Assembly: GCA_008973525.1 (NCBI GenBank)
Contig: WACJ01000318.1
Span: 248,001-312,000 of the forward strand
Reading direction: 5' to 3'
Source of the DNA: Stenopsyche tienmushanensis
Lineage: Eukaryota > Arthropoda > Insecta > Trichoptera > Stenopsychidae
DNA: 64,000 bases
The position numbers were made by a program, and so were the translations under genes. Positions 1 through 12,890 of the stretch are shown piece by piece. Position 1 is the first letter of the stretch. Each line of letters starts with the position of its first letter. The notes beneath the pieces were generated by a model. It was not told where the DNA came from and made no database searches. It saw only the letters and a program-made list of their open reading frames with translations.

Positions 1-310
1 TTATTTGTATTTGGGCCTCTGACGTTAGACATCAACTTGGCCAGATTCTCCGCGGTGTTGGCCGCCTTCTCTGTATGTGTGGTGAAGCAGAGTTTGTCAT
101 TGATTTCCACCCCCAAATATCGAATGCATTTTGAGAATTTGATCTCACATCCATTGATCATCAGGAGTGGAGGCGCAAGCTTCCTGCGTCTTGTGAAGAA
201 AAGCGCTTCCGTCTTTTGGAGAGCAAGATCCTGTCCAGCTCTTGTTAACCATTTCGTCGCTTTTTGCATTGTGTCTTCACAAGTATCCCTGTGGAACGCC
301 CTCCTTAACT
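1..310 (-). pseudogene. R1-like non-LTR retrotransposon reverse transcriptase fragment (truncated at window edge)
   Basis: On the minus strand this reads as the thumb region that follows the reverse-transcriptase palm in R1-clade LINEs. Recognisable pieces in order are ALQKTEALFFTRRRK, IRYLGVEINDKLCF and KLMSNVRGPN. Related thumb sequence appears at 5735-6075 and 56590-56720. The frame is open from about 300 to position 1, so the element continues past the left edge, while its upstream side ends abruptly in non-coding sequence. It lies in the intron before the WDR3 exon at 614. The clade assignment rests on motif resemblance only. Confidence 0.75.
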
Positions 311-508
311 GTTAGCTCACTTTCTTCCCCCATCAACGTCGTTGTACACCAGTGTTAGCTCTCCATCATTCTCCATGAATGGTGGAGAGCTACCTCCATG
401 TGCTGCTAAAGTTGCTAGAGGAGTAAGACTACTCTAATGTACCTCGAGAGGACTGCGCATTGCGCAAGATACTTAATACTATAAAATATTCTTTCAAATA
501 AAACAAAA

Positions 509-548
509 TTAAGTGGATATCGCAACAAATCGAGCGTCCTTATTTTTA
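509..548 (+). repeat. Short dispersed repeat (GGATATC ... GAGCGTCCTTAT type)
   Basis: This segment pairs GTGGATATC with TCGAGCGTCCTTAT. The same arrangement recurs at 16762-16824, 21292-21352 (reverse) and 57855-57911. It resembles the terminal part of a transposon, but I cannot name the family. It lies about 65 bases before the WDR3 exon. Confidence 0.5.
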
Positions 549-613
549 AAGACATTACACAACAAGTAAAAAATGTATGCGACTTTATTTTCATGATATA
601 ATTTATTTTTCAG

Positions 614-1074
614 CGATTTGGAAGAATCATTACTCATTTTACCATTTAAGACAGTATGTGAAATTATACAAATGTTACCCAAATTATTGAATAGAAGAGA
701 CAATTGTGAATTAGTATGCAAATTAGTAATTTTCCTCGTAAAAGTACATCATTCAGCTATAATAGGAAGTCACGATCTCTTAAACGATCTTACAAATATT
801 CAAAAACTGGCCATCGCGCGTATGAGTGAATTTAGGGTAATGATCAATCATTTATTACGAAGCTTTTTTATATTTGTAAAAAACAAAAATTAACAGATTG
901 TCTTTTCAGGATATGGTGGGTTATAATTTGCACGGATTGTTATGGCAACAGAGGCAAATAGAACAAGCAGAAAAAGAAGCACTGTTTAAAGATATCACGA
1001 AAGATAAGAAAAAGAGGAATAAAAAAAGAAAAGCGCGAGAGACGCTCAAACGAGCCATGATTGTATTAACATAA
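614..1074 (+). CDS. WDR3: WDR3 (Utp12/Dip2), C-terminal two exons of a small-subunit processome protein
   Basis: Exons 614-836 and 910-1074, joined in phase 0. The first follows a TTTTTCAG acceptor and has one base of a codon begun upstream. Together they encode about 128 residues ending at the TAA. The first exon matches the Utp12 domain (LEESLLILPF, ELVCKLVIFLVKVHHSAI). The second carries the WDR3 tail: DMVGYNLHGLLW, then a very basic KDKKKRNKKRKARE and a final threonine, as in the human protein. WDR3 is a WD-repeat component of the nucleolar U3 snoRNP complex that matures 18S rRNA; the WD propellers must lie left of the window. A polyadenylation signal follows the stop. I am confident of the family. 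Confidence 0.9.
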
Positions 1075-1086
1075 ATATATTGTAGA

Positions 1087-1092
1087 AATAAA
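1087..1092 (+). terminator. Polyadenylation signal AATAAA for WDR3
   Basis: A canonical AATAAA lies 12 bases after the WDR3 stop codon and is followed by T-rich sequence. Confidence 0.6.
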
Positions 1093-1319
1093 TTTTATTT
1101 TTATTATACATTTTATTTTTTACAAGCAAATGTATATTTGCTTAACTTCCTACATAAGTCATTTTATCATTTAGTATTTTCTTCTTATGACGTCAGCACG
1201 ACTTTATTAATCGTCTCAGTATTCCCTTTTTAAAATAAGGGTCAACCTGGATCGAGATGATCGATCAGAAATATAAATATTTCCGATCTCTTATTTATAT
1301 TTCAATTTAACATTAAAAA

Positions 1320-1545
1320 ATTAAGGGAGTTTGGATTGGAAATTCTACCTCATCCAACCTATTCATCAGATCATGCACCGTTGGATTACAACCTTTTCAG
1401 ATCATTAGAGCATATGTTAAAAGATAAAAAATGTAACAATGTTGGAGAATCCGTGAAATTGACTCAAACGATTTTGAGACAAACGTTAGAAGTATGGGGA
1501 CTTCTATCAAATGTAAACATTTGATGGACCACCAGTAAAATACTC
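1320..1545 (+). pseudogene. mariner transposase C-terminal fragment
   Basis: The translation contains LEILPHPTYSSDHAPLDYN, matching the mariner block around the third catalytic aspartate (usual form HPPYSPDLAPSDYHLF), and then continues into the degenerate C-terminus. No N-terminal helix-turn-helix or first two acidic residues are present. It is a relic. Confidence 0.8.
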
Positions 1546-4500
1546 GTGAAGCGCCATTTAAAAATCACTTATCTAGACAAAGACATAATTTATTATAGCG
1601 ACTGTGGACACGACTATCCAGGATAGAATTGTCCAGTTTTATAAATATTATTTTTAATAACAGGCGGGGAAAGATAGGATATAGTAATTCAATGGGAAGT
1701 TATAATTTAATTAAAAAAAAAAAAAAACAGTATAGCTGCTACAATTTATTTGTAAAAAAATACTCTAAACTACATAGCCAATTTTTTAAAGTTAGTTTTA
1801 GTAAGTATCCATCCCTGCGTAAGTAAGTCACCAGACCATGTCGTATGATCTTTCTTAATCTGGAATATTTTTTATATATCTTTTTTACTATCTTTAAAAA
1901 AAAAAGGAAAAACTTTAAAATGAGTATTATAGTTACCACCTTGAAATAATCTCACATATTCAAAACAGTAAAAAAACCATATTGATAGCACAGGTCAATC
2001 TAATATATATTCCAATAATACATAGATGAATAGTTATCAGTCGTAAAGCTTAAAATAGTAAAGCTTTCATCTTTTATCTAAGTTTTATCCAAAATAATAT
2101 CAACATTTCTATTGCTTATTAATTCAGTTTTATTTTTTTTAATTACCTTTAAATGTGAGCTTAACGAATTACGATAGATTTTACAAGGCAACCTTCTGCG
2201 TTTAGAACAAACTTACATAACGTGGAAAGGGTAATTTAATAGTTCATTATACATAGTAAAATGGAAAAGAATCGTCACCCATATATTGAGTCATTAGCGA
2301 TAAAAATGAAATTAAATAAAATGTCCCGGGTTCTTGATTTTCAAGTATCACAATTTATAGTAATTTTATATTAAGTACAATTTTAAGTGAATTATTTATT
2401 TATAACAAGACACGCTAAGAATATTGCTTGAGAATTTTTAAAAAACTGTATACGTATAAACATCTGAAAATGTGTGCTTATATTATTTTTTGTCCACCAC
2501 AATATTATTTCGACAAACGGAATCCGCATCAAGAACCGGAGACGGCGAGAATGAAATGTAAAATAAAATGTGACCTGATGTGACCATTTTTACATTTGTT
2601 GTCAAATTGAAAGTTACACATAGCGTAGTATAAAAAACACAAAAAAGACAAAATAAATAAATAATACACACACAAATACTGGACAAATAAATAAATAACA
2701 GTTTTGGGTTATGTCAAAGGAGAAAAAAATGCTCTTAAAATTAATGCTGTGCACAAATTATGTTAATGAAAGATGAATATAAATGCCTAAAGCTTAAAAA
2801 TGATTTAATACTTATAACAATGAGTATGAAAACATAAAAAATACTGTTAATCAATAATTATACATTAAACAAGTGCTAAAAGCCTACATTTATAAATTTA
2901 TATATAAAAAAAACTTGTTTCATAAATATATAAAAATACTGATAATCTTTTTCTTTAGTATACACTACTCCTCACTTTCACCGCCTAACAGAAGAGTGTC
3001 ACAAGTGTTAGTACACTTTCTAATAAAATAAAACAAAAATATCAAATTCAAATACATATCTTATACAAAAAAAAAAAAAAAAGTTACGTGTAATTAACAT
3101 AGCCCGAGTATTCGATTGTGTGAACTAATTTATAGCTACTCATCGAATTTTTGAGATTTCAAATTATATATACACAATATGTATAGAAATAGTAACACTT
3201 CACGAATGCTGTCCGTCAGACATCAATGACACCCTGTACGCAGTCCCTATACCAAAAAAGCAAGTCTGCTACTTTGACCACAAAAATAAATAAATGCAGA
3301 AATATTTCTATTATACAGAAAGAAAAAAATACAAACATTTCCATCAAATACACCGTTATAGAGAGCTCATATATAAGATTTTGTACACGTTGTTTTAGTT
3401 ACGATTAATAAACTTAATAGATTTCGAGAGAATTTTATACACATATTTAAAACGACTGTCAATCTAAAAGCTCAACATAAAAAACACACTCCATTATGCA
3501 AATACTTCACGATTAATACTCAATTATACAGCGTGTGTTCAAATTATTCTAGACGCGACGATACACCGAAGTGCATCCTGTAAAAGTCAACGTGTGGTGT
3601 GCGCTCCCGTAAATCGTGTTATGGTTCAATTTAACAGCGACTTCATGCGTCTGAAATAACGACATTGCTTCTTGCGCATGCATCGTAGTTGGTTCGGAGG
3701 TGACGCGCAGTTGTCAGAGTGATCGGATAGCCTTGGCTGTGGGAAGACGTTCTTCTTGCAGCCAAATTGTCTCGCGTTATTAATAAATAATTAAATTGCT
3801 TCACACATTACACTGGTGTCAGAAGTGATTTTTGAACACACCTGCATTTTCACATCGTAGAACGTACCACAAATTTTGAATGATTAAAAAAGTAATACCA
3901 ATAATACTCGTCAAAGCATGGAAACATTTATAAAAAATTAATACACAAAAATAGGAATTGTATAAATACTGTTCATTTAAATAATAATTCAAACAAGATG
4001 TAAATACTGATTGTATAGCAGAACATAAAAATGTCCCGATAATGAGATAACATATCATTTTTAAAATCAAATAACGTCTTAAATATAACCGATTCAGAAA
4101 AATATTTGCATAATGAAGCATTTTTCTTTGTTCGCGTTTTAGGGGAATTTAAAAAAAATTCAACAACAGCCTTTTCGGTGAAAGATTTTGTGACTATATA
4201 AATACTGATATCGACGTTTACACAAGTACAGTATGTTCCGGAAAATCTAAGACAAAATTGTTGTATTATTTATGCATTCTATGCTGCAACATATTTACGT
4301 TTTTTCACTAACGGAAGCGCCTATCGATTTTAACATCGAATAAACACCCCACTGTACTTGGATAAATAGATCATTTTGAATACCTCGAACATGTACAAAT
4401 AAACTCAACGCCTTCCGTATACACGAAAAGAATTCTAGATATTTCACAAAATTGTATTATAATAAATAAAAAAATAGTTATATATAAAAAAATATCAATT

Positions 4501-5734
4501 GCATCATCGACTGCTTAATTTTATGTCATGGTCTTTCGCCATATCAGCAAATAGTGTAAAAATATATCAATTTTCGTTATAAATTGAAAGACAAAGCGGA
4601 GATCGCTATATTTATTAGCAAAAGATTAAATTCACTTATCAAATCTTGATTTTTTTTATATTACACTAGCAATGTTGTGACACATGTTAGAATTTATACA
4701 TATTCCAATTTCCTACTTTTGTGATGTAACATTAAAAACTATTAGGAAATTTACTCCAATTTAAATTTATCATTTTAAAAATTGCTAAGAGAATATTTGC
4801 ATTAGTTACCAATGTCAACAAAGCACAATAATATAAACAGTATCGCGCGCTAAATATATTAGGATTCGTTTCGGGGAGTAATGTAAAAATTTTGGGGGGG
4901 GATAAAAACAATATCGATTCATATAGACACTGGAAATCATTAGAAATGATAGGGAAGACGACAGCCTTACATACTAAGCGCTTATCAGGCTTCAAGAAAT
5001 CAAGTTAAAAAAGTTTTTGGTTAAATTGTTAATACTCAAATACTGCTTAGTAAATAATAATCAAAATACGTGGCCTTGACAAGAGAGACTAATTATTTAC
5101 GAAAATATTCACTGACCTGCGATTGTAAATTTGCATACACGTAGTATATATAAAAATATATCAAATCAATTAATCAATTAGCAATGAACACTGAATACAA
5201 GATGAACATTTCAAAGGAGGCCAAAATCTAAATTATTGTCATGAGTAGAAATTGAAATCTTTTTTAAGTATTCAAATGCTATTATATATATATATATATA
5301 TTGCTATAAGAATAAAGATTATAATCTACAAATTCTCTGTGCTAATTCATTACATATATATATATATTAAAAACAATACTGGCATAAAAACTGTAATTGC
5401 CTTTTTATATGATCATAAAATAGACCATCCTATATTAAATTAATAATATCAATCACCAAACACTTTCAGCATGATCACACGTAGTCCGTAGCAATAGCGT
5501 TTCATTCGTGTCCATCAATTCAACAAATACACGGAACTTAATGCGGCTCTATATATTTTCAACTCCGCGAGCCGAAGGAAGCATCACAAAAAAATACGAT
5601 CGTATATTTATCGGTCCACGTCCAAAAATAAATATTATTAGGATATTTTAAATACATAATTGTTTTAAATAAAGTGCACAACCTATTTATAAATGAAAAT
5701 ATAATTTTAAATCGTTCCCCTACACTTGACAAAG
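1546..5734. other. AT-rich intergenic stretch without a recognisable gene
   Basis: I find no conserved protein in any frame. It holds long A and T runs, TA dinucleotide tracts at about 5283-5302 and 5356-5369, and one diverged transposon-like fragment at about 3650-3775. The right part could include 3' UTR of the GATA gene on the minus strand, but the sequence does not show this. Confidence 0.5.
3650..3775 (-). repeat. Diverged transposon fragment shared with the mosaic mariner at 24.1 kb
   Basis: The stretch ending in ATAGCCTTGGCTGTGGGAAG resembles 24135-24225, including the phrase GCCTTGGCTGTG followed by a TGCAG-containing tail, in the same order. The coding identity is unclear. It is listed as a repeat because of the second copy. 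Confidence 0.4.
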
Positions 5735-6075
5735 CATAAAAACAGATAGGGATGCAAATTGATGACAAATTCCGATTCATGGAGCACACAGAAAGGACGG
5801 CAGCGAAAGCGGCCCGGATTGCGAGTCGATGGACCGTAAACAATACGCACGGAATTATACAATGAGGTTATCCATTCGGTGCTGCTGTACAGAGCCCCAA
5901 TATCAGAGACCTGCGGGCACAGAGCTTTATAAAGCATGGACATGCTTTGGGGAATATCTCCATAAAAATGTCGCCAAGGAGACAAGTCCGGAATGCCATC
6001 GCTGATAATGACGACAACGTGATGAGCCGACGATAAATGCGCTCTCGCCACATGATGAGCGGCGTGGACAAAGTA
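5735..6075 (+). pseudogene. R1-like LINE reverse-transcriptase thumb fragment
   Basis: The plus strand reads IGMQIDDKFRFMEHTERTAA, then AKAARIAS. After a shift of frame it continues with NEVIHSVLLYRAPI, the block that follows the thumb in R1-clade elements. At least one frameshift and several stops interrupt it. It is unrelated to the flanking genes and inactive. Confidence 0.7.
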
Positions 6076-8289
6076 TACTACGTGCGTTATGCAGTAGAAA
6101 GAAAAGGCAAAATCGAAAGATTGGATATCGCATACATCCGAAAGAAATCAAATAAAACAAATTTCAAATAAATATTGCACAAAAATGCACTCGGATTTAA
6201 TTTTCAGTTTATTGCGTTAGCTATTTGTTTATTTTGAACTCAATTGCGCTATTTGTAAGATACTCTTGATCTTATTTTTAGGATTGCTATCGATTTTGTA
6301 CAAAAATTTGACTAAAAAAACATTGGATTTCGTTTACTTCAACAAAAACAGTCCACAAATATAAAAATATCTAAACTGGGAGGCAACAAAGCGAACTATG
6401 CGGAGATTATATCATTGGAATAATTTTGGTTTTGTGTTTATTAATTCACGTTATGAGTACGCCTGTGTTGCTAATATGGGAAAATGCATACATATCGAAT
6501 ACGTTCCGAGTCTGTAGTCTATGAGACTAACGATTAGTGATCAGGGGTTAAACAAGTTGATTTGTAGCGAAATTTGAAAATAAAAATAAAAGCTTAAGAT
6601 AATGTACATAATTAATACATTTTTAAAGTGAAGGGATAGAGATCACGGAGTATGGACACGTTTTTAAGTTCAATAGATCTACATTAGATTAATGCTATTT
6701 TGCTCAATTGGAAAATTGAAATTATTATTTTTTTTTCCAATTTTTATTGTCATTATTGTCTACTTCAGTCGTTTGATATTAAAAACAGAACACACTAAAT
6801 ATGTAATTAGATTGTCGTTCATAAAATAATCAGTTTTAGAATTGCACACGATAAATACTCATATTTTCAAAACATGTGATCATACTGCCGTTTTTGTGGT
6901 GCGACATTAACATGCAATAGCAAATTGCAAATGCGTTACGAAACACTTTATAGCATGTTGTTACCAAACACAACCAGAAGTTTATTGTGATCCTTAAATA
7001 CGATAAAGTAAAAATGACACAAGAATACTGATCAACGTAAAAATACTTACGAAAAAGAATTTTGATTATATTTTGGACTGAGAAACACTTAACTTGCATA
7101 GTATGGATATACGTTTATATCATACCATAAAAAGAAAAAATAATTATTGCAATAACAATACTTTTTATCACAATAAAAAAATAGAAAAAAATCTTAATAA
7201 TACTTTATATCATTGTGTAAAGGCAAGATATAAAACCCTTTTCTTAAATATATAAATACCTCTTGTTCACTATATCATTAATAATTTCTTTTCTTTACTT
7301 CGTTTCAATAAAAATGTTAACACATTAATAACAGAGCAACAAAATGATACCGCATTTCATTAAGCCAAATCAGACCCTTATTAGACTTACGATTGAACAT
7401 TACATAGCAAATATCATATGATCAATTCGAAGTCAATAATTTTGTTTAAAATTATTTTCACAAATTCCAACATGTTTCATACAAAAATATCTTTCCTTAA
7501 AATAATACTTGGGTATAATTAGTAGGTTCGTACATTCTAAGTTTTGAAAATTATGTTAATTGAATTTCATTTTGGTAGTAGTACTTTGAGATTTCCGCCC
7601 GGTAATAAAATAAAACAAGTCATTGTGGCTGAAAGCAAATTGTGAAAAGTTCGATAGAAATTCAAGATATTTAGATTGAAAATTACTTAGCACTTAAAAT
7701 AAAACCATAATAATGAAAGATATCCTCACAAAATAAAAAATACTTAGTAAAATTATTAAAAGGTACAAAAGATAAACACTAAAAAGATTAGTGATATTGT
7801 TAATGTCACCGAATGAGTAACGTTATACTATATACATAATTTTGTAGTTAATAATGGTTACTCCTATAGGCTAATTGTCAGACTGGCCTCGACAGTATGA
7901 CACAAACGCATCTCTGTCACTACACAACATTTTCCACACGTGTAAATGGTACTGAGATTCAAATGTCCAGATTCTAATAATTGTATAATTATCAGCGATT
8001 AATGAGATACTGGTAATAATGTATTGAGAAAATCATCACATAATAAATCAACAATAAAAAAATTAGTCTTAAAAACTACGTTATTAAGAATATTTTCGCA
8101 TTACAAAATGAAAATAAATAATAATAAAAAAAAAACAACCAAGAACTTAATATTGATAAGTAATATTCACAATGACACAACGGCAGACAAAACGCTAAAA
8201 AATTGGAATATAAATAATGCCTTTCAATGATAACTATAGTAAATTGGTATTGTCTTGCAATGTTTCATGTCAATTATTATTCGACAGTT
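6076..8289. other. AT-rich region, probably downstream/3' UTR of the GATA gene
   Basis: No conserved coding sequence is seen. It begins at the LINE fragment and ends at the stop codon of the minus-strand GATA gene. One copy of the ~75-bp dispersed repeat lies at 6482-6552. Confidence 0.45.
6482..6552 (-). repeat. ~75-bp dispersed repeat, copy 1
   Basis: The reverse complement contains GATCACTAATCGTTAGTCTC, then GACTACAGACTCGGAAC and an ATTCG...ATGTATGCAT tail. The full length matches the copy at 36288-36362. Confidence 0.65.
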
Positions 8290-11055
8290 TCAGTGAGTTT
8301 CTTCAGCGGTAGTAAGGTGAGTTGCAACAAGATTCAATGGTCCATCGTCACTCTCTACGCCTTCCATTTGCAGCACAGGCGATATCTATAATTATTTAAA
8401 TGCGTAAATCAATACAGCGCCATTGATAAATTTTCATAAGTTCAATATTAATCATAAAATATTTACGGTTAGAGTACTGCTGGTGCGATGATGATGTGCT
8501 TGTAAAGCCATAAGTAAGTGAGGTTGTATACTACGCCTTAAAGCTGCCAGCATTTCTCCCGTTGTTCCGCTGCCGCTTTCACCTAACACCGGACTCCTTG
8601 CGAGGCTCTCGTCACCGCGACACCGGCCCACTTTCGTTTCTATTTAACAATAATAATTATCTAACATATATAACATTGCAACCATATTAAAAATGTTTAA
8701 TGTTTAATCCTAGATCACTAATCATTAGTTTCACAGACTACATTCTCAAACACTTATTCGCTCGTAATTTACGTAATTTTCTTCTAATAGCTCCATGCAT
8801 TAATTGTAAATGGGAAGAGCCTTCTTGAGCTCTTTCCCGAAGTCTTATAGCTCTTTCTTTTTAAAGAGTATTGTTTTGAACATTCTCTACGTCGATTAAA
8901 TTTTTATTAAATTTTTTAAATTTATTTTGAAATTTTTCCACCAAACCTACACGGGATCGCAATAAACAGGGGATTAATTGTATACATATTTACGTTACTT
9001 ACTTCGGCCAGGTTTTAAAGAATCCCTTGGTCTTCGTCTTCTCGTGTGTATGGTATCTCTACGCATCGCTGTTGGACGTGCCACACCGTGCAATTTAAAG
9101 TAGAGACCACATGCATTACAAACCATATCACCTAAACATAAAAAATACGTTACAAATGCAAAACAAAATGGTTACAGCACATTATTTAAAGTTTGTTCTC
9201 GTCCCTCAAAAGATCTTTCGTTTGTATAAATATTATATAATACCGTTTGCGTCTCGCCTCCATATTGTAGTTGTGCGTGTACCACAATTATTGCAGGCAA
9301 GATCCACACGTTGTTTTTGTGCGGCAGGAGGTAATATCGGTATAGGTAAACTAGAAACAGAATGCAGCGGAGATCCGATACGTTCACTTCCAGTCGAGTG
9401 GTGTATCAATTGATTGGGTTGAATGGAAGATTCATCATCAATGCTCTGAAAGAGAAAACGAAACTTTTTTAGCATGAATCATTTTTATTACGAAGCGATG
9501 AGCAAGAGTTTTAATCGATGTTTATGAGGACCTGATCATTTCCTGAGTAATTACTTCTCCATGTTGTATGGAAATCTTCGTGTGAGTCATTTTCAGGCTC
9601 CTCATTTAAATGAATTTTCATTATGGAAGAGGGTGGAGCTGCAGCACGCGATGGAAAACTTTGTTTACGACGACCGACTTTCCCACTGATCCCTCTGCCT
9701 GTACTTTCGACAGATCCGACCTGAAAATTAAAAAAATCATGTTAGTCAAGCGCGGTTTTGATTTAAAATATGATTTCATGCAGATCGTCAATGATTCATC
9801 ACTTACAGGTGAAGCACAACCATTTACACTGGATCTGTTATGTAAAGAGTTTTGTGATACTGGAGAAACAGTCATTCCAAGTTGTTTACAGTTTATTAAC
9901 CGTTTTAATAATTGTGTGGCTTCTCCTCCCATACCTAAAATTTAATTTTAAATTAATAATCAATTAAAAAATAATTAAATTGCTTTAATGTTATAAAGAT
10001 GTTTAAATATGATTTGCTTACCATTGCGTTGATGAAGTGCCTGCCATAGAGAATCTCTTTCTGAATTATCTCCTTGCGGTGAGGTGGGTGCTGACATAGT
10101 ATCTTCATTTTCATCCTCCATCTATATTTTAAAAATAATTTAATACATAAAATATTATTCAACAAAAATGTAATTATATCAATACAATTAATGAAAATGA
10201 AATTGACAATAGATAAATGCTTATGATTTCATGTAATATTTTGCAAATTAGTCATTCATTTATAATTATTTTCAGTAGATATTAATAATTTAAAAAATGA
10301 CTCACTTGGACGATATCCATTTGTAGTCTATCAGGATCGGATTCACTACTGCTCTGACTGGCATCATCGTATAGCATAGAATTATCACATTTTTGGATTA
10401 TCTTATTAACATCTTCACTCAAAACTGATCTAACAGAGAGATCGATTTGAGTTTCCGTATTATTGTAGAATTTTTCACAACCAATTTCATCGTTATCTTC
10501 CAATTTAATTTTTTTAATAATAGTTAAATCCACTTCTTTGTCAACATATTCATTACGATTATCTGATCTTATGTCATTCGATTCACCATATTCTCTCTTT
10601 GAACTTTCAATTTTAACACATATATTTGGTCGAATACCAAATTCATGACTATCGCTATCGTTATTTGAGTTTGACATATCACTAGGTTTATGTTCGGGAG
10701 ATTTATAAGGAGATTCTTCATTTAAACGTTGCGTAACGGCTTTATCGAACAATATATCTAGTAATGGATTACAATGTAAACTTTCACCTGTCCGTTCCAT
10801 TATCACACCGCTGACACTATTGAATATTATTTGAGGCTCGCCTTCCGGCTTTATCACAGTGAATTTACTGGGGTCATGGTTTTTTATTTGTAATAATGTC
10901 GCTGCAGCCTGCCTACTCTCTAGATTTTTCATTTCATCTGTCGAGTCTGGAAGGTCACAATCGACTGGCAATTCATCATACTTGATGCACTTTGTACTGT
11001 GCGATACTGACGGTACTAGTTCTTCTAATGTTGCGGTAGATTGCTGAAGTATTTC
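8290..11055 (-). CDS. GATA-type zinc-finger transcription factor (eight exons; probable 3' part of the gene)
   Basis: Exons from 5' to 3': 11055-10306, 10121-10022, 9934-9807, 9720-9532, 9445-9244, 9131-9003, 8639-8467, 8385-8290. All junctions agree in phase, giving 588 codons and a TGA stop. The single finger spans exons 5 and 6: CNNC, a 17-residue loop containing [14 protein letters not shown], then [12 protein letters not shown] and a basic tail [10 protein letters not shown]. It should bind WGATAR sites in the nucleus. The N-terminal 250-residue exon is acidic and Ser/Asn-rich, without a known domain. The first exon starts in phase 0 after a clear TTTCAG acceptor, so upstream coding exons are expected; the ZAD exons at 19.1-19.6 kb fit. 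It could be the insect GATAd type, but I am not sure of the paralog. Confidence 0.9.
8703..8760 (+). repeat. ~75-bp dispersed repeat, copy 2 (GATA-gene intron)
   Basis: Contains TAGATCACTAATCATTAG and CACAGACTACA. It lies in the 8640-9002 intron, about 60 bases from the acceptor of the 8639-8467 exon. The right half is more diverged than in other copies. Confidence 0.6.
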
Positions 11056-11147
11056 CTGAAATATAGAAAAATAGTTTTTGTACATTATCACACGTAGAAG
11101 CTACAATGTTATTTTAAAGACACAACACAAATTACCATTTAAACATA

Positions 11148-11212
11148 CAATAATTACAACATTTAATACACTCCTTTACTAATGTCTATTCGCCTTGTAT
11201 CAAGTGTGTGAA
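11148..11212 (+). repeat. Left direct repeat flanking mosaic mariner A
   Basis: Begins AATAATTACA and includes CCTTTACTAATG and TATTCGCCTTGTA. It aligns along its length with 12133-12198 in the same orientation. Its right end overlaps the left mariner terminus. Confidence 0.5.
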
Positions 11213-12128
11213 TAAGTTCCTGCCGTTTCACCATCAAATATAAATAAAGTATAACGATTGGCAGAGCGAGGTCATGCCTTCTGAGTGGAGGACGGCCGTA
11301 ATATGCTTCATCCATAAGAAAGGGAATGCGCTGCTGTGCTCCAACTAAAGGGGCATATCTCTTATAAATATAGCATATAAATTATTTACAAGAACTCTTA
11401 TCGGATGGCTGTCTCCCATCGTGGAGGAACTTCTCAGAGAATACATCGGAGACGATGGGAGTTAGACAAGGGGACGACCTCTCCCCGATTCTCTTTAATA
11501 TTGCATTGGAAGCAATTATGAGAGAGGCTTGGCAGATTGGGACACGCACATTCATGAAATAAAGATATAATGTATCTTGTCTTTGTGGATGACATCAACG
11601 TCGTGGGGAAATCAAGGTCGGAAGCTTGGGTGACGCTTACGTCTATTGACAAGACTGCTCCTACCTTCGGTATGTCATTCAATTATGACAAAAGTAAATC
11701 AATGACAGTTTTGAGAGTGAATTCTGGGGGATGTGTGAGTGTCAATAATAATGTAATTAAAAGGATCCAGGATTTTAAATATCTAGGATCGATCCACATG
11801 GAGAAGAACTTAATATATAATGAAATGGTGATTTTGCAGCATGATAATGCTAGACAACATCGAGCATCAGCGGTCAAAACCTACGTGGAAACAATGAAAT
11901 GGGAAGTTTTACCCAACCCGCCACACTCCTGCAATATTGCTACTTCTGATTACCACTTATTCCGATCGATGCAGTTGAGCCGAGCACTAAAGGATAAGTG
12001 CCTATAATATGCCCAAAGATACGTAAATCGGCGAAAGTTAACGATGGTCAATACTTAAAAATTGACTTATTTTATTAAAATAAACGATTCATTTTCACGT
12101 AAAACGGAAGAAACATATTCACACACCC
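11203..12128 (+). mobile_element. Mosaic mariner A: mariner termini enclosing LINE reverse transcriptase
   Basis: The left end GTGTGTGAATAAGTTCC and the right end ATTCACACACCC form the mariner terminal inverted repeat shared with the elements at 23726-24907 and 29041-30925. Inside, 11262-11800 encodes LINE reverse transcriptase: MPSEWRTAVICF, CSN.RGISLIN, the palm motif YLVFVDDINVVG, and DFKYLGSI. From about 11815 the sequence becomes mariner transposase with VILQHDNARQHRAS (second catalytic Asp) and IATSDYHLFRSM (third Asp). One ORF, 11570-12007, runs from the reverse transcriptase into the transposase. The mariner N-terminus is absent, so the element is non-autonomous at best. Confidence 0.75.
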
Positions 12129-12132
12129 AGCA

Positions 12133-12198
12133 CAATAATTACATAATTTAAGTATATAATCCTTTATTAATTTTTATTCGTCTTGTAAATTTGTGTGA
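12133..12198 (+). repeat. Right direct repeat flanking mosaic mariner A
   Basis: AATAATTACATAATTTAAG through TTATTCGTCTTGTA repeats the sequence immediately left of the element (11148-11212). At about 65 bases it is far longer than a mariner TA target duplication. Confidence 0.5.
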
Positions 12199-12890
12199 TG
12201 GATGATTATGTAGTGATACGGGTATAGCTACATTTTTTGGCACACACTATATCCTTATCAGAAAGATTTAATATGCAAGTATCTTATCTTTAGACTTAGC
12301 TATATCCCTCCTAGTCGTTTGATAATGCGGTCTCATTTTCTGCGCAGTATTACAATTGAGCGATCTACTCAAATGATTTTGTCCAGTGTTAGAAGACAAA
12401 TACAAATAAAATATTATAGTAATAGCCCTTTTGACCATTTCATCATGAGATTAAATTAATTATAACCTTACTTTTCCTATCAGTTTTGTGAGATAGCAAA
12501 AAGGTGTGGCATAAAGCGTTTGATTTTGTACCCGTTTACGAGTGCAGTGTAAATTTAATATAGTTGAAATAATAATTATGACAATGAAAAAGGTAAGTCA
12601 AAAAATATTGTGTTCTGTAAGATTTCATTTTCAGAGATATCAATAACCCTACGTGTATCATGAAAAAAAATGCTGACAGCTAAAATGAATTTAAATTGAC
12701 AAATGTGCAGTTTTGTTGTGTTAATTGAATTTGTGATAATTGAAAAAAATACTATCGAGTCAATATATTGTAAAAACGTCTCCAGTTCTGGAATTGATTC
12801 TTGGCACATCTTGACAATATTAAATAGTAATCAAATTCAAATGCTTACTTTTGAACGTCATCGCTTCAAGATCACATTTTATATTTACAG

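Noticed and set aside
5281..5370. TA-rich tracts as a possible microsatellite array
   Set aside because: Two short TA runs only, common in AT-rich intergenic DNA; mentioned within the surrounding region instead.
10859..11047. Plus-strand open frame over the large GATA exon
   Set aside because: It is the antisense shadow of the conserved minus-strand exon and resembles nothing.
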